From Stachybotrys elegans (lineage: Eukaryota > Ascomycota > Sordariomycetes > Hypocreales > Stachybotryaceae): DNA of 64,000 bases. Below are positions 33,924 to 43,938 of this stretch, piece after piece (the stretch's first letter is position 1; every line of letters begins with the position of its first letter). A program made the position numbers and the translations under genes. Location: assembly GCA_020746835.1 (NCBI GenBank), contig JAGPNK010000013.1, positions 1,364,001 through 1,428,000 of the forward strand. The letters run 5' to 3'. The notes under the pieces are model-generated. The model had not been told where the DNA came from and did no database searches. It saw only the letters and a list, made by a program, of their open reading frames with translations.

Positions 33924-36595
33924 ATCTTGGAATCGATGACACGGCTGTCGGCCCTTGGATCGTCCAATAAAGCCCAAGCCGAATAACGGTTTGATCTATT
34001 CGATGATATTAATAAGACTCGCACAATAGTCTCTGGGGCAATAAAAACATCGACGTCATGTCCATGCAATATCCGAGCTACGAACGATCGGTCTTCGTAG
34101 TCGAGTTCAGCGCTTCCGGCAGTAACTGCGAGTTCGCCGCAATCATCCTGGGTTCCCAGTTCCTAGAGCAAAGCATGCGGGGCACGGCCCCCCATTGGAG
34201 CTCTGAGATTCCTTTGTGGCGACCTCCATTTTGGTGGCTTCCCAACTTGTACCGAGACCGCTGGCACCTCTAATGTTTGTTCGCCTTATTTTAGATTATC
34301 CCATCAATTGTCTAAAGGATCCGACGCCGTCACTCGCAGGGATTCAATCCAATTACAGCCACGCTATTAGGCTATACCTCTTTCAGCACGGATTTTTCCT
34401 CAACCACCAAGTCATCAAACCATAAGATTATAACAGATAGGCACGCTATCGCCGCTTAATAAACCCTGTAGCAGATATTATCATAACACTGGGGCAAATT
34501 GCTTCCCGGAGCCTTCGGCAATTGATGGGATAGGCTGGAAGACGTGCACGTTATTGCACGATGCTTGGGTTCACAGGACCGACAATTGGCCGCTGCTGGC
34601 TGCGGAAGTCAAGAGCAAGCTCTACGAGACGACCGTGGATAGGGATCGGAGTCAGCCTTGATAAATGATGAGCCATGCAGATGTGATACCCTAATCGTTG
34701 CCCTATACTATGCAGCTCTGTGTTGGCTCAAATTCCGCCCGCTTTGCAACGAGGAGCTAAACGGGCATAAATGCCGGGATGGGGTGGTGGGGCGCAGAAT
34801 GATGATGACGAGCTGACGGAGAGGAGGCTTTGCATCCTCAGACTCCGGGACATCGGCTGCCGGATGTCGGCACCTACGGGGGACAAACATCTAACGAGGC
34901 CAGACCACCTCTACGACAACGTGTGGTTGCATGTCACTTCATTGCCGTGGCCACTAATAATGTCTCCCTTCAGTTCACGGCTGCTCGACTTCGCTTAGTC
35001 CCAATAACCTCAAAGGTTTTCTTCCCCGTTCATCCCTCTTACGGTCAGATGAATTGCCTGTCGATCCCCTACGCTTCCTCCGTCTCTCCCAAGCTCATAG
35101 CCCCTACGTATACATTTCGGCTCACAATTAACGTTACAACGAAGCATAGCATATATCTATGCAGAACGCCAACCACATATTCTCATCACTGTAGAGAATT
35201 TGGGCGCTCAGACGCCGGAACAACTCAGTTCGTCGTATCTCTCATGTGTTCCAGCTTGCCTTCCGTGAATGGTTCTACCCCCGGATGATGGTTGCCGCAG
35301 GTCCCAAACTCTATCGCCAGCCATAGGTAATGTGCACCCCATTCGAAGCGCAAACTTTCTTCTACGAGTAAATATTCTACCGGTAGGGTTCTGCCGGAAC
35401 CCCTTACCGACGCCCCCCTGCTAGGTAGCGGCGGTTGCCACAATATTCTCCTTAGCCAATGGGGACACTAGCGCCAAGCCCTGCGCGATTACCAGTACTT
35501 CCTGATGTGGGGTAGATGGAGAGAGAAGTGATGATTTCCATGCTATGGAAACAGGATAATATTTGCAATGTTTGTAGCTCTGACGATGACGCTATGGAGC
35601 CCGTATCCCTACATGACTATACATTCGTTATCAATACGTATAATCACTGTGTGCAAAACGGAACTTACGACTGACGTGGAAACGTATGGCTCCCCATAGC
35701 TGGCCGCTAGGAGGCGGAAATCGGCATCAGTAGTGCTTAACCGCCCAAGCGGTTCTTGCCGTTGTGTCGAGCAGCACTTCTCTGGTTTTGATTGGATCTG
35801 CCGATACGACTGGGCCAAGAGTTAATTTAGCCACCACCAGGAAGTGGGCCGCGTTATGCACTTTGGGAAGCTAGTTAAATCTTGGTCCTCTTGACAAAAC
35901 TTGCAGAAAATTCTAAGGTCGGCGGTGAATTAAGCTGATCGGAAAAGAGTGTGTTTATCTTTTAAGTATCTAAGTTTGTGCAAGCCTAACCTAATACGAC
36001 TGACATTACGAATCTTCTATCATTTGCTTTCACATGTCAACGGAACTAACCCTCTGCAATAAAAAGCCATCTCTTTCGCGATGATGACTCCTAAAGTTGC
36101 GTTGTATGCACTAATTTTTTTATGACATGTGCCGCATAGATATTAAATTAGCCTAGCTTTGGTGGAGACTGAGCTGGAGATTCTGTTGCCACAATTTGAA
36201 GCTGTGATAATGACCGAGGCAAAACGCCTGAAAACTCCATAGATGGCAAGCCTCTGACATGTTGAGTACGTGGCCCAGTTACATGCACAAGCAGTGAGGG
36301 ACGTTAGTTAAGAAGTATAACCATGCTCCAACTTAGAAACTTGCTCGCCCCACCTGCAAGAAGTTTGACTTGCAGCGAAACGTATGATGGCCTACCATGC
36401 ATAAACTTTTCTCCGCCGATATGTTCTTGATTGTAGACTTCAATTTTCTGGTGGCTTGGATAAGAAGGCCTAGAGTAGGTCTAGCCTAGATTTGACGACA
36501 AAATGACGGAAACCATTTTCTTGGAAGGCCGGGTAGCATCGTAGAGTGGGATGCTAGAAGAAAGTAAATTTATATTTTTAGAGAGCCCAGTTGCT
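33924..36595. other. Gene-poor interval, no supported feature
   Basis: About 2.7 kb. Only short frames occur on either strand. A few runs look protein-like (for example FREWFYPRMMVAAGPKLYRQ near 35255-35320) but are cut by stops within about 30 codons and match nothing I can name. No repeats stand out. Confidence 0.45.
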
Positions 36596-36603
36596 TATAA
36601 AAA
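36596..36603 (+). promoter_or_regulatory. TATA box of the cysteine-rich secreted protein gene
   Basis: TATAAAAA lies 132 bp upstream of the ATG at 36728, inside AT-rich DNA and at a position normal for an ascomycete core promoter with a short 5' UTR. Confidence 0.5.
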
Positions 36604-36727
36604 TGGCCTCCTTGACTGTTCGTCCTTGAACGAGTTCCATTTGTAACCAGCAATCATCAATTCTTCAGTTGTTGAAACTGAGCAATATTAACCGAAGTCA
36701 TTGTTACACCCCAAATATTATCGAAAA

Positions 36728-37051
36728 ATGCAGTTCAAGAACTTCCTTGTCATCCTTGCAGCTATTACTGGGGCATCTGCTACTTGCACGGGAACGTCAA
36801 GCTGCGAGAAAACATGTAGCTGCACTTGCCCGGGCACCACTCTGGCCACTAATGGCGAGCCTGGTTGTTCGCTAGGGTCAGTCGGGGGTCAGGGGATTTC
36901 TTGTCCTTCAGGCTCGGGAACCACAACCAGCACCGTGGCTTGTGACCAACCCTGTCCTGATTGCAACTGCCCGAATACACCCACCTGTCGCAACCCAACT
37001 CAGGGTTGTCAAAACACCATCTCGAGATGCAATGTCCAGTGTACTTGTTAG
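36728..37051 (+). CDS. Small secreted cysteine-rich protein (effector- or antimicrobial-like)
   Basis: 107 residues. The N-terminus MQFKNFLVILAAITGASA is a good signal peptide with an Ala-x-Ala cleavage site, giving a mature chain of about 89 residues with 16 cysteines, several in CxC or CxxC pairs, plus Gly/Ser/Thr-rich spacers. Single exon; an in-frame ATG at 36701 exists, but the one at 36728 places the signal peptide at the very start. A TATA box lies 132 bp upstream. No known family is recognised. The even number of cysteines suggests a disulfide-bonded extracellular protein. Isolation in gene-poor, relic-rich DNA is typical of fungal effectors, but the role is inference. Confidence 0.7.
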   Translation: MQFKNFLVILAAITGASATCTGTSSCEKTCSCTCPGTTLATNGEPGCSLGSVGGQGISCPSGSGTTTSTVACDQPCPDCNCPNTPTCRNPTQGCQNTISRCNVQCTC

Positions 37052-37700
37052 TAACCGTGGTAGGTATTCAAGAATTTATACTCAGATCCCATTCTGAATA
37101 TTATTAACATACCCAAGCCTTTCTTTTTAAACCAGCTCCTTCCCGGCCCGGGGGAGTAACCCAAAACCAGGGGTGGAAGGGAGGAATGCAAGGAAGATTT
37201 GTTACAGGTGGATATTGGGGGGAATTGGACAGGCTCGAGGCCTTTCAATCCGTGCAACTATCCATTACTGTGTTAGGGGCCAAAGCCGCCTAACCGGCTT
37301 GGTCAAGGAGATCTAAATCGCAGTTCAACCTCGCGTTAATTAGTTATCAGTCATTATTATAGCTATCAATTCAGTTTTTCGAGTCCTCCTAGCCAAGGAG
37401 GTACCAGTCAGTTATTTCTTCTATTTTGCAAAATGCCCTGTCACAAGCGTTGCTACAGAAACAAGTCAAAATAAGTAAGTACCAAGTAAAACAAACAAAT
37501 GAAGCTATTCCCACCATCCAAGTAAGTTTGACCCCTGATTTGACTTAAATGACTTGATTCATTTGGGGCGACCAATACACTGGCGCCTGGGGCGCCTTTC
37601 TGACCAATCCTCCAGAATCGCGATACCCTATTGGCGCGATCGCAAGACGCGTCCAACAGAGCATTCCCAGAGACGTGAACACCGAACAACCGAACAGAAA
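37052..37700. other. Intergenic, no supported feature
   Basis: About 650 bp of 3' flank of the secreted-protein gene and 5' flank of the transposase relic. Nothing else is recognisable. Confidence 0.5.
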
Positions 37701-38055
37701 ATGGCCCTAGCAACATTTGTTAACGACGTCCTCCCGCCAGAAGGTGTATATGAGTCACGAGTATCTCTTCTTTCGGCTATCAATTCTTGGGCGAAACCCC
37801 GTGGTTATGCATTCACGACCGGCAAATCTTCCAAGACTCCCAATGGACGCGTCAAAATAGTCTACGCGTGCGATAGGAACAGACTTCCACCGAACGCTTC
37901 TCTTGAACGAGTACGCCATACTTCGAGTCGGAAGACAGGCTGCAAGTTTTCGGTTCTGGCCAAACAGTCATTAGATGGAAGTACTTGGGTCCTCAGTCAC
38001 CGACCAGACAAGGAATGCGCCAGGCACAATCACCCGCCAAGCGAGGACCCATCCG
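37701..38055 (+). pseudogene. 5' relic of a MULE/Hop-type transposase (FAR1-like domain)
   Basis: ATG at 37701 opens PPEGVYESRVSLLSAINSWA, KPRGYAFTTGKS.KTPNGRVKIVYACDRN, then TGCKFSVLAK and HRPDKECARHNHPPS. This is the zinc-binding FAR1/WRKY-like N-terminal domain of fungal Mutator-like (Hop) transposases: Cys, Cys, then His-x-His. After NHPPSEDPSA the frame stays open but the protein no longer looks like transposase, because the DNA becomes an inverted ankyrin fragment (38055-38285). The MULE catalytic domain is absent. Confidence 0.78.
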
Positions 38056-38285
38056 CGGTATGCAGCGGCCTGGAGAGCTGTTCCATAGTAGCCTCCTTGA
38101 GCATTGACATCTGCTCCTTCGTCGAGAAGTTGCTTCAAGATGTCCGCTCTCCCTATGTTTGCAGCGTCATAAAGACGAGTCCCAAAGTAGCCTCCTCGAC
38201 CGTCGACATCTGCCCCGTTGTCAAGTTGGTGCACCATCACATCTGTTTGCTCAACACACGCAGCACTGCATTGAGTGGAATCCAT
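38055..38285 (-). pseudogene. Ankyrin-repeat fragment fused back-to-back to the transposase relic
   Basis: The minus strand encodes about two ankyrin repeats of the type common in fungal NACHT-ankyrin proteins: VHQLDNGADVDGRGGYFGT, then ILKQLLDEGADVNAQGGYYG and TALQAAAYRGW. It stops making sense exactly where the MULE relic begins on the other strand, so the junction near 38055 is a rearrangement breakpoint. No start or flanking exons. Confidence 0.72.
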
Positions 38286-38408
38286 CGGCTACCAACAGAA
38301 AGAAATATGGTACTCTCGACAATGAGCCAAGCAGGCAAGCGGGCTGTGGGAGGAGCTACGCCAAATCGTGAGCCACGTCAAAAATGCGAGCTTATCACTG
38401 TGTAGCAG

Positions 38409-39587
38409 CACTGCAACCCACCCCGCTGGTATGAGGCAATTTTTCGATTGGTCGAGAAGTGTCGGAACAGGTTTTACGTATGGAGGACTTTGTATTTTCG
38501 AGAAATTCGTAACTATGAGTACCCCAACGGAGACGAACTTCCCGAACCTGAGAATATCGACGACATCAAGAGAGTGCTTGAACAGCCTAGGAAATCCTTG
38601 TCGCCCAGTCGATTTTCCAAAGAGGAGTTCAAGAAGTTCAAACGTGCAGACGCTCATGCAACGAAAGAGAGCAGAGTGGTTGCGACTGTGATTCCAATCA
38701 TCGAAGGAGATGCCGGTGATCCAAGGGGTGTCGCAAGCGATGTTGCATTCTCAAACCTCGACCATTTGACCGATGGATCGCTTGTCTGTGCCAAACCAGA
38801 CTTATACTATGGTGCCCGGCCGGAACAGTGGAAGAAGGAGGTTCGAGAAGCACTCAGCAACTTCATTGTCCCTTCAACTCAAGATGATCTACTAATAGCG
38901 CCAAACAATTTCCTGGAGGTCAAGGGACCGGATGGCTCTTTGTCCGTGGCAACCCGGCAAGCAACTTACAACGCGGCTCTCGGCTCCCGGGCACTTCATG
39001 CTCTCCAGTCCTACGGGATGGAACAAATTCACGATAATAAGGCCTACACCCTCACGTGGACATACCATGGAGGTCATCTAAAGGCTTATGCAAGTCATCC
39101 CATTCCCCCGTCGACACCAGGAATGCAGTCTGGGTATGCTATGACACAAGTAAACAGCTGGTCTCTAACCGGTAATGTGGATATATTTCGGCAAGGAGCT
39201 GCCGCGTATCGGAATGGTAGGGACTGGGCCAAGTTGCAGCGAGATCAGGCTATTGCGCAGGCAAACAAGATCGCGCCTATGCCAACCGCTGTTGAGTCGC
39301 CACATACTAGCCCACCCCCAGAAGACGCCTCTGAGACCGCTAGCCATGCTATAAGTAATGAGCTCAGCCTGACCTCGCATCAGACTACGGATACATCTGA
39401 GGATGAACTATCTCTCGAATTTGCACATCCACCCAAGCGTTCACGCTCCCCGGAAAAGCATGATTCTACCATGAACGTGCATAGTCAAGATCTAAAAGGG
39501 AAGAAGTTATCACATGGGATAAAGCTGAATGCATTGGGCCAGGACAGTCGGCGTCATGTAAGGTCGCAAACTAAATATAAAAAATAG
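38409..39587 (+). CDS. DUF7924-like fungal protein with PD-(D/E)XK-style motifs, 5' end damaged
   Basis: The last exon runs 38409-39587 and reads HCNPPRWYEAIFRLVEKC through FKKFKRADAHATKE, VIPIIEG, NLDHLTDGSLVCAKPDLYYG and IAPNNFLEVKGPDG. The Asp in KPD and the Glu/Lys in FLEVKG have the layout of a PD-(D/E)XK nuclease core. From memory this family is labelled DUF7924 and is common in accessory fungal regions. The tail is Ser/Glu-rich with PPKRSRSPEK, a likely nuclear signal. An upstream exon ending LWEELRQI at a GTGAGC donor (near 38371) joins in phase, but its frame is cut by TGA about 12 codons earlier. No in-frame ATG exists for the first 150 codons. The gene may be 5'-truncated by the adjacent rearrangement. 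Confidence 0.6.
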   Translation, partial: HCNPPRWYEAIFRLVEKCRNRFYVWRTLYFREIRNYEYPNGDELPEPENIDDIKRVLEQPRKSLSPSRFSKEEFKKFKRADAHATKESRVVATVIPIIEGDAGDPRGVASDVAFSNLDHLTDGSLVCAKPDLYYGARPEQWKKEVREALSNFIVPSTQDDLLIAPNNFLEVKGPDGSLSVATRQATYNAALGSRALHALQSYGMEQIHDNKAYTLTWTYHGGHLKAYASHPIPPSTPGMQSGYAMTQVNSWSLTGNVDIFRQGAAAYRNGRDWAKLQRDQAIAQANKIAPMPTAVESPHTSPPPEDASETASHAISNELSLTSHQTTDTSEDELSLEFAHPPKRSRSPEKHDSTMNVHSQDLKGKKLSHGIKLNALGQDSRRHVRSQTKYKK

Positions 39588-39820
39588 GAGTTAGTGGGGA
39601 TGAACTGGTAGCTCTGACAGCAACTTCCGTCTTCTAAGCTTAAGACAACCCACCTGTGGTTGCAATGATATACGGGCCATTTGGGGAACCGAAAGGCCCA
39701 GAGGTCTGACGTGGTGTAATGTGGTCTGAGCAACTTACGGGTCTTGGTTAATGAAGCACAAGCCCAACCGTAGTCCTCGGATTGACAGCGTCAAGAGGGG
39801 GATCACGTGTCGCTTAGCTA
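39588..39820. other. 3' flank, no supported feature
   Basis: Short intergenic stretch between the DUF7924-like gene and the minisatellite. Nothing recognisable. Confidence 0.5.
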
Positions 39821-39889
39821 ATGCAAGCTCCCTACAGCAACGGGCCCCGTGGTACACACCCCCACAACAGTGATAAGCCCAGCGATAAG

Positions 39890-40255
39890 AAGGGCCCGAC
39901 GATACCCATAAAGGCTCCCACGACAGCGAAGGCCTCCAAGATAACGAAGACCTCCACGACTACGAAGGCTTCCGCGACAACGAAGATTCCCCGCGACAAC
40001 GAAGTCTCCCATAATAGCAAAAGTCTTCGTAATAACGAAGATACCCACGACAGCGAAGACCCCCAAGATAACGAAGGCTCCCGCGACAACGAAGCCTCCC
40101 CGCGACAGCGAAGCCTCCCCCGCGACAGCGAAGCCTCCCCCGCGACAGCGAAGCCTCCCCCGCGACAGCGAAGCCTCCCCCGCGACAGCGAAGGGCCTCC
40201 GCGACAACGAAGACGCACACGACAGCGAAGGCCTCCACGATAACAAAGGTTCCTG
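39890..40255. repeat. 20-bp GC-rich minisatellite
   Basis: The unit CGCGACAGCGAAGCCTCCCC repeats exactly at 40101, 40121, 40141 and 40161, with a partial copy at 40181. Degenerate versions (GACAACGAAG, GATAACGAAG) extend from about 39890 to 40255. Because 20 is not a multiple of 3, the array is open in several frames on both strands and creates long but spurious Arg/Ser/Pro-rich or Arg/Gly/Leu-rich ORFs. I do not regard those as genes. Confidence 0.85.
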
Positions 40256-40643
40256 AAACGGCAAACGGCCTCCCGACCGAGAATTACCCCACAATAGCGA
40301 CGGCCTCGAGCAATCTTAACTCTTCTGACCAAAAAAAAAAACCTGGTGAATGGACCAAGCGACTGTAGTCACGTTTTATAGCTTAATAGTAGATTCTGCT
40401 AGTCTTTCAGGAGCGTCTCTTTGTACTAGACAATAGGCTATCTTGGATAGCTTCTGGGTCTATGACTGTTAGTATGAAGACTCTGACGCAAGACACCAAT
40501 AGTGATTTCGGTAGTAAGAAGACATCAACTTGGATGCAGCTCCTAGGAAATACGGGACAGACTAATCATTGCATCTAACTATTGTATCCTAGAAGTACTC
40601 CAGGCCCCATCTGACTGGCAATAGAAAGGCCGGCTGAAAGCAA
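40256..40643. other. Intergenic, no supported feature
   Basis: 3' flank of the 7-TM gene. An 11-bp A run lies near 40331. No other structure seen. Confidence 0.5.
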
Positions 40644-41473
40644 TCAGTGGCTACCGACGTTGGGCGAACTGGGGCTCTCAGGGAGCGAGTGGCTGAGGTT
40701 TTGTTGGCGGTTGGTATGTAACCCGATCTCCGAGTCTCCTTCAGCTTGATAGGAGCTCTCCGGAAGTCGATAACCCACAGTCGATATTGTCATATAGAGG
40801 AGCCACTGTGTGAGCATCAACCGCTCGTAGTATCCAGCCAAGGACAACCCCAATACTAATCCCGAGAGCAATAGAAGAAGAAATGCCAGGAGCGACAAAT
40901 GATCAGCGGTATGTTTCGGCACCCTCTTTGACGATATACCTCGCGAAGCGAAAAGTATGATTCCAATGGCGGAAGCTTGAGAAGTGAACGGTACGATGCA
41001 AGCCATTTCCATGGAAGTCGAAATGCCCGGGACCATTGCGAAGATAATAATCAATGTAGCTTCAATAGTCTCACATATCGCGATCCATTTCAGCCAGTGT
41101 TCTTTGCTTATCGCAACTGAGAAGGGGTAGATGATTGCAATCATCTGGCTATCGCATTAGAATAGTCATACACTCGCAGGAGGCTTTGACAGACCTGAAT
41201 TATGGCAACTCCCACCATAGAAATTGTGATGAGAATGATATGTATGGATCCGGCGAGTACATCCGGGAGTTGGGTGTGTGTGCTGTGCTCGAGAGCAAAG
41301 AGGATCAACGTTGTCAGGGCCAGCACGCCCCATCCTGCCATCAAGCATAGTAGGTATGTCTCCTGCAACCACGAGTGGTTTGACTTGACAAAGGCGAGAA
41401 GACAGACGCAGAAAAGGGAGAGGCTGAATATGAGATAGGCCTCGGTGACTTGAACCTGAGGAAGATGGCCCAT
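40644..41473 (-). CDS. Seven-transmembrane protein of unknown family
   Basis: Two exons, 41473-41195 and 41144-40644, with a 50-bp intron (GTCTGT donor, GATAGCCAG acceptor, CTAAT branch), encode 259 residues. Seven hydrophobic segments are visible: AYLIFSLSLFCVCLLAFV, YLLCLMAGWGVLALTTLILF, IHIILITISMVGVAIIQMIA, IAICETIEATLIIIFAMV, SQASAIGIILFA, LSLLAFLLLLLSGLVLGLSL and WLLYMTISTVGY. A soluble tail with Ser/Pro/Asn follows. The topology suits a small fungal receptor-like or transporter-like membrane protein, but no family motif is recognisable. The start at 41473 is the first ATG before helix 1; an upstream exon cannot be excluded. Confidence 0.65.
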
Positions 41474-41876
41474 TCTGCTTAGGGAGGAGTTCGTATCTGG
41501 TATGGAGGAGGTACGATGGCAAGGGGATTCCAGGCCGTATTTATGCTTGAATCCAAGCTGTATGGAGAGTCAGCTCCACCACGCAGATCGCGTGATTAAT
41601 GTGACAAAGGGGGCAACCCGAGGAGGGTGATACGCCTCTACCCCTTCGGGTTCACCAATCTCAGGGGCTGGGGCTAGTGACCAGCTGTAGACGAGCGCTT
41701 CCATCACCGGGAACAGAGCAACACCAACATACTCCAGTGGGTCATTAAGGACAACCGCCCGAGCCGAGGTTATTATACAGGGAGCGAGCGTTGTATTAAG
41801 CTTGATGATAGCAGATTGAATAGAGCAAGAACGGGAAGACCCCCCTACACACAGCCACGACCTAATTACTGTGACT
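41474..41876. other. Intergenic between two minus-strand genes
   Basis: About 400 bp holding the promoter of the 7-TM gene and the 3' end of the BCS1-like gene. A minus-strand frame runs across it but is an out-of-frame shadow of the BCS1-like exon. Confidence 0.5.
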
Positions 41877-43373
41877 TCAATCCCAGCCTTCGAGGCGACT
41901 CTTCTTCGCCTGCTTCTCCCTGCGGAGGTCATCCACCCATTGACCGCAGTGCTGTACTGCAGCGGCCGGGCAAGACCTGTGTGGCAAAAGGTACGATATG
42001 ATCTCTGCTGGACTGAATTCTGACTCCGGCACCTTCGCGGCAAACTCATCCGCTTGGCTTTCCACATCTCCGTCTCCTTCCTTTTGTCGATTGACCCGCC
42101 CAATCTTCTCTGGCTCTCCAAACATGAAGTGGAAAATACTCTTGGCGATGCCTCTATTAGCAAGCTGGAACTCAACCTCCTTGTCAATCCGACCGGGCCG
42201 TGTCAGTGCCGGGTCTAACCTCTGGGGGTGGTTTGTTGTCATGACAAGGACTCGATCTTCCTGAGAGGCAACACCGTCGAGGACATTCAACAAGCCTGAG
42301 AGCGTCACGCCCCTCTTTTGCGGCCTCGCATCTCCGTCACTGTCAGAATCTTCTGAGTTAGAGTCCCTGGAACACGCAGCTCCTGCTGCATCAATGTCCT
42401 CCAATAAGACAACACATCTATCCGGGAGCCCAGCAAACAGGCTCTTCAGCATTTGATCGTTGGCGCCAGGGATACTGACGACGTAGATGTCCATGTCCAA
42501 TTCGCCAGCAATTGACAGGCTGAAACTGGATTTCCCGGTTCCAGGTGGTCCATGCAAGAGGTATCCCCTTTTGTAAGGGATTGAATGTTCCCTGTACCAG
42601 CGTCTAGTTTCGGGATTAAGGAAATCTCGAATGTCCTTGATCAGGGGTTCCTTCTGCTTTGCGTCAAGAATGACCGTCGATAAAGGCCGGGCAACCACTG
42701 CTTTCTCCTTCCTCCAGTGATCATCGCGATGCCCATGGATGGTCGTCTTATTCTTTAAGTCGTTAAGGTATTCAAGTCGACAGTCTTCCAGAAGATCTTT
42801 CAAGACCCGCGATCGTCCAATACAGGCAACGGAGATCTGCTCCTCTTTATGGAAGCCATTGTCTACAAAGACGGTCTTGTAGTAAAGCCAGTTGTTCTTG
42901 TACCAGAAGACGAAAGAGCCTTCCCAAGGGGCATACCAGAGAGCCTTCTTGGTGGAGTCGCTGTAACCTTGGGCTGGATTCCGCTTCGTTCTGACTCTGG
43001 CAAGGATAGAACGGGCAGTGTCGTCTAACCCCCGAGATGAGATCCAGGTTTGGACCATGTGGTATGTTTCGTTCGAAGGTTTGATGTAGATTGTTGATGC
43101 TGTAGCGGTTAGCCTGGATCGACGATTTTGATTGAAGCACTAACTGCAATAATAGACAAACCAATACTTCAATTGGAGTACGTAAGGCTTTAAGAACGCA
43201 GCCAGAGCAAAAAAACACATCAATTGAGTGTAGCCAGTCAAATTGCCGCTGAGGGTTTGACCGGCGGCATGGGTGATGTTGGTGAAACCAGGAAGGAAGA
43301 GGTCTAAGACGGACACCTGCTGGGACAGAGACCCCGGGATAACAGGAGGGCTGAGATTGCTGAGAAGCGTCAT
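41877..43373 (-). CDS. BCS1-like mitochondrial AAA ATPase family protein
   Basis: Exon 1 43373-43145 and exon 2 43099-41877, with a 45-bp intron (GTTAGT donor, CTAAC branch, GCTACAG acceptor), give 483 residues. Residues about 1-75 include a hydrophobic segment (LMCFFALAAFL), and the BCS1 N-terminal domain follows (STIYIKPSNETYHMVQTWIS). The AAA module has Walker A GPPGTGKSS (260-268), Walker B VLLEDIDA (about 307-314), an MTTNHPQRLDPAL sensor segment and RPGRID. An acidic Ser/Asp insert (DSNSEDSDSDGD) after Walker B is typical of fungal paralogs. True Bcs1 assembles complex III by moving the Rieske protein; this shorter, diverged member of the expanded fungal family may do something else. 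Family assignment is strong, exact function is not. Confidence 0.85.
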
Positions 43374-43938
43374 GATGAATAACCTTGTGAGTGAGTGCAA
43401 AGCGATGGGCCTTCGGAAATGATGCGTTGAACGAAACGCAAGCATCAACTCAACGGGAATTTTGGCTTTTTTATTCCTTTCAGGGGCCTCAATTGATCTC
43501 ACCCAGGATGGCCGAGGGCACACAGCAGGCCGCATGAAAAGCGGCCGGGCCTGGAGATGGAGAAGGCAAGGCAAGACGCACTACAAACTCCATTAACCAC
43601 TAGACTATCTAAGGTCGTTCTCCTGTAGTATCTTCCATTCTCAAATGGAGATAGTAATGGGTCCTGGCCTTTGTCAAAAAGCATAGTTACTAGATTAGAA
43701 CGAACCCCACTCTTCGTTTCACTCCAGATGTCCAATGGATAACCCTAGATCGTTATCAGCCCCATCAAAGTGCCCAAGTGCCAAAGTGCCCAGGTGCTCA
43801 AGTGCCCAAGTGCCTAAATGTCAACACCATATGCATTGGTGCCTTGTAGCCTAAGGTGCGAAAGATTGAGTGACACCTGGGGAAGCCAGGCATCATCTCA
43901 GAGGTGCATGTCTCCCCTAACTCTCTTTCCTCGCCACC
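43374..43938. other. Divergent promoter region with an 8-bp microsatellite
   Basis: Lies between the BCS1-like gene (minus) and the C2H2 gene (plus). An array of AAGTGCCC/CAAAGTGC-type 8-11 bp units sits at about 43765-43820. The same words form the array at 46577-46660. Confidence 0.6.
43765..43820. repeat. CAAAGTGC-type microsatellite, locus 1
   Basis: Imperfect tandem copies of CAAGTGCC/CAAAGTGC between 43765 and 43820. Shares its unit with the longer array 2.8 kb away. Confidence 0.7.

Noticed and set aside
34708..35443. Several 60-150 codon frames on both strands
   Set aside because: No family signature, splice signals or promoter. One protein-like patch (FREWFYPRMMV) is too short to call.
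39818..40332. Long Arg/Ser/Gly-rich ORFs on both strands
   Set aside because: They come from a 20-bp tandem repeat that is open in several frames; no codon-level signs of selection.
41570..42187. 205-codon minus-strand ORF
   Set aside because: Overlaps the BCS1-like exon in another frame, without its own conserved motifs.
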